7,655 nt of DNA from Akkermansiaceae bacterium (GTDB taxonomy: Bacteria > Verrucomicrobiota > Verrucomicrobiia > Verrucomicrobiales > Akkermansiaceae), in contig CAIVXP010000312.1 in the NCBI GenBank assembly GCA_903909905.1, positions 1 through 7,655 of the forward strand. Reading direction: 5' to 3'. Position 1 is the first letter of the stretch. The number at the start of each line of letters is the position of its first letter. The position numbers and the translations under genes were made by a program. Of this stretch, positions 5,726-7,655 are shown piece by piece. The notes beneath the pieces were generated by a model. That model did no database searches and had not been told where the DNA came from. It worked only from the letters and a program-made list of their open reading frames with translations.

Positions 5726-7525
5726 ATGTCCACCGAGTTGACCCGTAATTTTTCGATCATCGCCCACATCGATCACGGCAAGACCACGCTTTCCGACCGC
5801 CTCATGGAAGCGACCAGCACGATCACACATCGTGAAAAACAGGATCAGCTGCTCGATGCGATGGATCTCGAGCGCGAGAAGGGCATCACCATCAAGTCCC
5901 ATCCGGTGGCGATGGAGTACAAGGCGAAGGACGGAAAAACTTACAAACTCAACCTGCTCGACACGCCGGGCCATGTGGATTTCTCCTATGAAGTTTCGCG
6001 TTCGCTTGCGGCTTGCGAGGGCGCGATTCTGATGGTCGATGCAGCCCAAGGCGTCGAGGCGCAGACCGTCGCCAATCTGCATCTCGCGACGGAACAAAAG
6101 CTCACCATCATCCCGGTCCTCAACAAGATCGACCTCCCCGCGGCCGATGTGCCAAAGTGCAAAAAGCAACTCGAGGACATCCTGTGCATTCCGGCGGAGG
6201 ATTGCATTCCTGCATCGGCCAAAGGTGGCATCGGCATCGACGATATCCTTGAGGCCATTGTCGCGCGCGTTCCGGCGCCAAAGGATAATCCCGATGGTCT
6301 GCTGCGTTGTTCGGTGTTCGATTCGCTCTACGACACCTACCGCGGCGTGGTTTCTTATGTGCGTGTGTTTTCCGGCACGGTGAAAAAAGGTCAGCGCGTG
6401 AGGCTCTTTGCGACCGACAAGGTTTACGAGGTCAAGGAAGTCGGCTTCTTCACGCCCAAGATGAGCGCGCGCGACAAGCTGGTGCCCGGCGATGTCGGCT
6501 ATGTCATCGCCAACATGAAGTCCGCCAGCGAAGTGAAGATCGGCGACACGATGACCGATTCGACGCACCCCTGCCCGGAGGCCCTGCCGGGCTACAAGGA
6601 AATCCAGCCAATGGTTTTCTCGGGGATTTATCCGGTCGATTCTTCGGACTACGAGGCGCTCAAGACGGCCATGGGTAAGCTGCAAATCAACGATCCGGCG
6701 TTCACTTATCAGCAGGAAAGCTCGACCGCACTCGGCTTCGGTTTCCGCTGCGGTTTCCTTGGGCTGTTGCACATGGAGATCATCCAAGAACGCCTGCGTC
6801 GCGAGTTCGACATGGATGTGATCTCGACTTACCCGTCGGTCATTTATCAGGTCACGCTCACCGATGGCACCGAGCTGATCGTTGATAACCCGACACTTTT
6901 CCCCGAGACCCAGACGATTCAGGAAATCCGCGAGCCAGTCGTCAATGTCTACATCATGGTGCCCGGCGAATACATCGGCGACATGATGCAGCTCGTGCTC
7001 GAAAAACGCGGCGATGTCACCAACACCGAAACCATCGACGACATGCGCGTGATGCTTTCCTGTGTGCTGCCGCTGGCGGAAATCCTCGTCGACTTCAACG
7101 ACAAGCTCAAGTCGATGACCCGTGGCTATGGCTCGATGGATTACGAGCACTCAGGCTATCGCGCCGCGAAGATGGTCAAGATGGACATGCTCATCGCCGG
7201 TGATCCGGTCGAGGCATTCTCGACGATCGTCCACCGCGACAAGGCCGAGTCCTACGGCCGCGCGCTGGCGATGCGGCTCAAGGAAGTGATCCCATCGCAC
7301 CTCTTCGTCGTCGCGATCCAGGCTGCGGTCGGCGGAAAAATTGTCGCACGCGAATCGATCTCGGCGATGCGCAAGAATGTGACCGCGAAATGCTACGGCG
7401 GCGACATCACCCGCAAACGCAAACTTCTCGAAAAGCAAAAAGAGGGCAAAAAGAAGATGAAGATGTTTGGCAAGGTCAACATCCCGCAAGATGCCTTCAT
7501 CAAGGTGCTCAAGAGCGGGGATTGA
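5726..7525 (+). CDS. lepA: Elongation factor 4 (LepA), ribosome back-translocating GTPase
   Basis: Encodes 599 residues, the standard LepA length, complete. The G domain shows G1 'AHIDHGKTT' (13-21), the switch I region 'EREKGITIK' (49-57), G3 'DTPGH' (79-83, with the catalytic-type His83), G4 'NKID' (133-136) and G5 'SAK' (164-166). Domain II follows, and the EF-G-like domains include 'ALGFGFRCGFLGLLHMEIIQ' (335-354). The LepA-specific C-terminal domain ends with 'AKCYGGDITRKRKLLEKQKE' (554-573) and 'KVNIPQDAFIKVLK', which separates it from EF-G, BipA and IF2. EF4 acts on the 70S ribosome and has been linked to back-translocation, stress and 30S biogenesis. The frame is open upstream to 5390, but similarity begins at 'TELTRNFSIIAHIDHG', which supports the ATG at 5726. 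The next gene begins one base after the stop. Confidence 0.98.
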   Translation: MSTELTRNFSIIAHIDHGKTTLSDRLMEATSTITHREKQDQLLDAMDLEREKGITIKSHPVAMEYKAKDGKTYKLNLLDTPGHVDFSYEVSRSLAACEGAILMVDAAQGVEAQTVANLHLATEQKLTIIPVLNKIDLPAADVPKCKKQLEDILCIPAEDCIPASAKGGIGIDDILEAIVARVPAPKDNPDGLLRCSVFDSLYDTYRGVVSYVRVFSGTVKKGQRVRLFATDKVYEVKEVGFFTPKMSARDKLVPGDVGYVIANMKSASEVKIGDTMTDSTHPCPEALPGYKEIQPMVFSGIYPVDSSDYEALKTAMGKLQINDPAFTYQQESSTALGFGFRCGFLGLLHMEIIQERLRREFDMDVISTYPSVIYQVTLTDGTELIVDNPTLFPETQTIQEIREPVVNVYIMVPGEYIGDMMQLVLEKRGDVTNTETIDDMRVMLSCVLPLAEILVDFNDKLKSMTRGYGSMDYEHSGYRAAKMVKMDMLIAGDPVEAFSTIVHRDKAESYGRALAMRLKEVIPSHLFVVAIQAAVGGKIVARESISAMRKNVTAKCYGGDITRKRKLLEKQKEGKKKMKMFGKVNIPQDAFIKVLKSGD

Positions 7526-7526
7526 T

Positions 7527-7655
7527 ATGTCAGAAAGCGTCAGGGCCGATAAGTGGCTGTGGGCTGTGCGGTTTTTCAAAACGCGCGGTGTGGCGGCGGA
7601 AATGTGTGAGGCGGGAAAGGTGCGACGTGCCGGGCATGAACTGAAACCCGCAACG
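7527..7655 (+). CDS. S4-domain RNA-binding protein, Hsp15/HslR type (N-terminus, cut by the window edge)
   Basis: 43 codons are visible, starting one base after the lepA stop (TGATATG), with a GGGG six bases before the ATG that lies within lepA. 'RADKWLWAVRFFKTRGVAAE' and 'EAGKVRRAGHELKPA' match the start of the S4 domain in Hsp15/HslR ('RlDKWLWaaRFfKTRslA.e....GkV..nG...KPs'). In that family the protein binds stalled 50S subunits carrying nascent peptidyl-tRNA and is heat-induced. Placement after lepA is consistent with a translation-rescue role, and the tight spacing implies translational coupling. The C-terminal half is outside the window, so the assignment to Hsp15 rather than another S4 protein is provisional. 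Confidence 0.8.
   Translation, partial: MSESVRADKWLWAVRFFKTRGVAAEMCEAGKVRRAGHELKPAT

Noticed and set aside
5615..7150. 511-residue minus-strand open frame opposite lepA
   Set aside because: It is a shadow of the GC-rich lepA codons, with a His/Asp/Arg-rich composition typical of antisense frames and no recognisable domain.

Overview
The window reads as ordinary bacterial chromosome, most likely from the phylum Verrucomicrobiota. This assignment is an inference. It rests on the mix of genes (a BlaI-type regulator of the 'GKDRAYTTVLSVM' subtype, an H1-like Lys/Ala tail, a SirB1-like protein, and a small helical protein paired with a nucleotidyltransferase), the moderately GC-rich sequence, and the near absence of Shine-Dalgarno motifs before the start codons. 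No marker in the window fixes the taxon. There is no phage, transposon, integrase or CRISPR array.

Layout, left to right. (1) 1-114 is the C-terminal end of a TatD-family metal-dependent hydrolase, followed on the same strand by a small LysM lipoprotein (192-635). (2) 636-1101 is a 466-base gene-free stretch dense in inverted repeats. A plausible promoter lies at its right end. (3) 1102-1866 encodes the most unusual protein here: a BlaI/MecI-type winged-helix repressor domain running straight into a 130-residue tail, almost half lysine, that resembles eukaryotic histone H1. It is closed by a textbook Rho-independent terminator (1947-1981). (4) tRNA-Val(GAC) lies at 2100-2174 with its own probable promoter. 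(5) A divergent SirB1/transglutaminase-like protein (2291-3157) and an Lrp/AsnC-family regulator (3284-3769) follow on the plus strand. (6) A minus-strand cluster reads from 5599 down to 3770: a small helical protein, a nucleotidyltransferase-fold protein overlapping it by ATGA, and a family 9 glycosyltransferase. Its last gene ends exactly against the Lrp gene, stop to stop. (7) Divergent from that cluster is lepA (elongation factor 4, complete, 5726-7525), followed after one base by the start of an S4-domain RNA-binding protein of the Hsp15/HslR type, cut by the window edge.

Functionally, the right end is a translation/ribosome module (LepA plus S4 protein). The tRNA is a separate unit. The minus cluster joins an uncharacterised nucleotidyltransferase pair to a sugar transferase of the kind used for lipopolysaccharide or other surface glycans. 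Two transcription regulators (BlaI-like and Lrp-like) stand alone: no BlaR1-type sensor protease is adjacent to the first and no amino-acid enzyme is adjacent to the second. The best candidate for something undescribed is the fusion of a sequence-specific repressor to a histone H1-like DNA-compacting tail. Its in-frame ATG exactly at the domain junction raises the possibility of two proteins from one frame.
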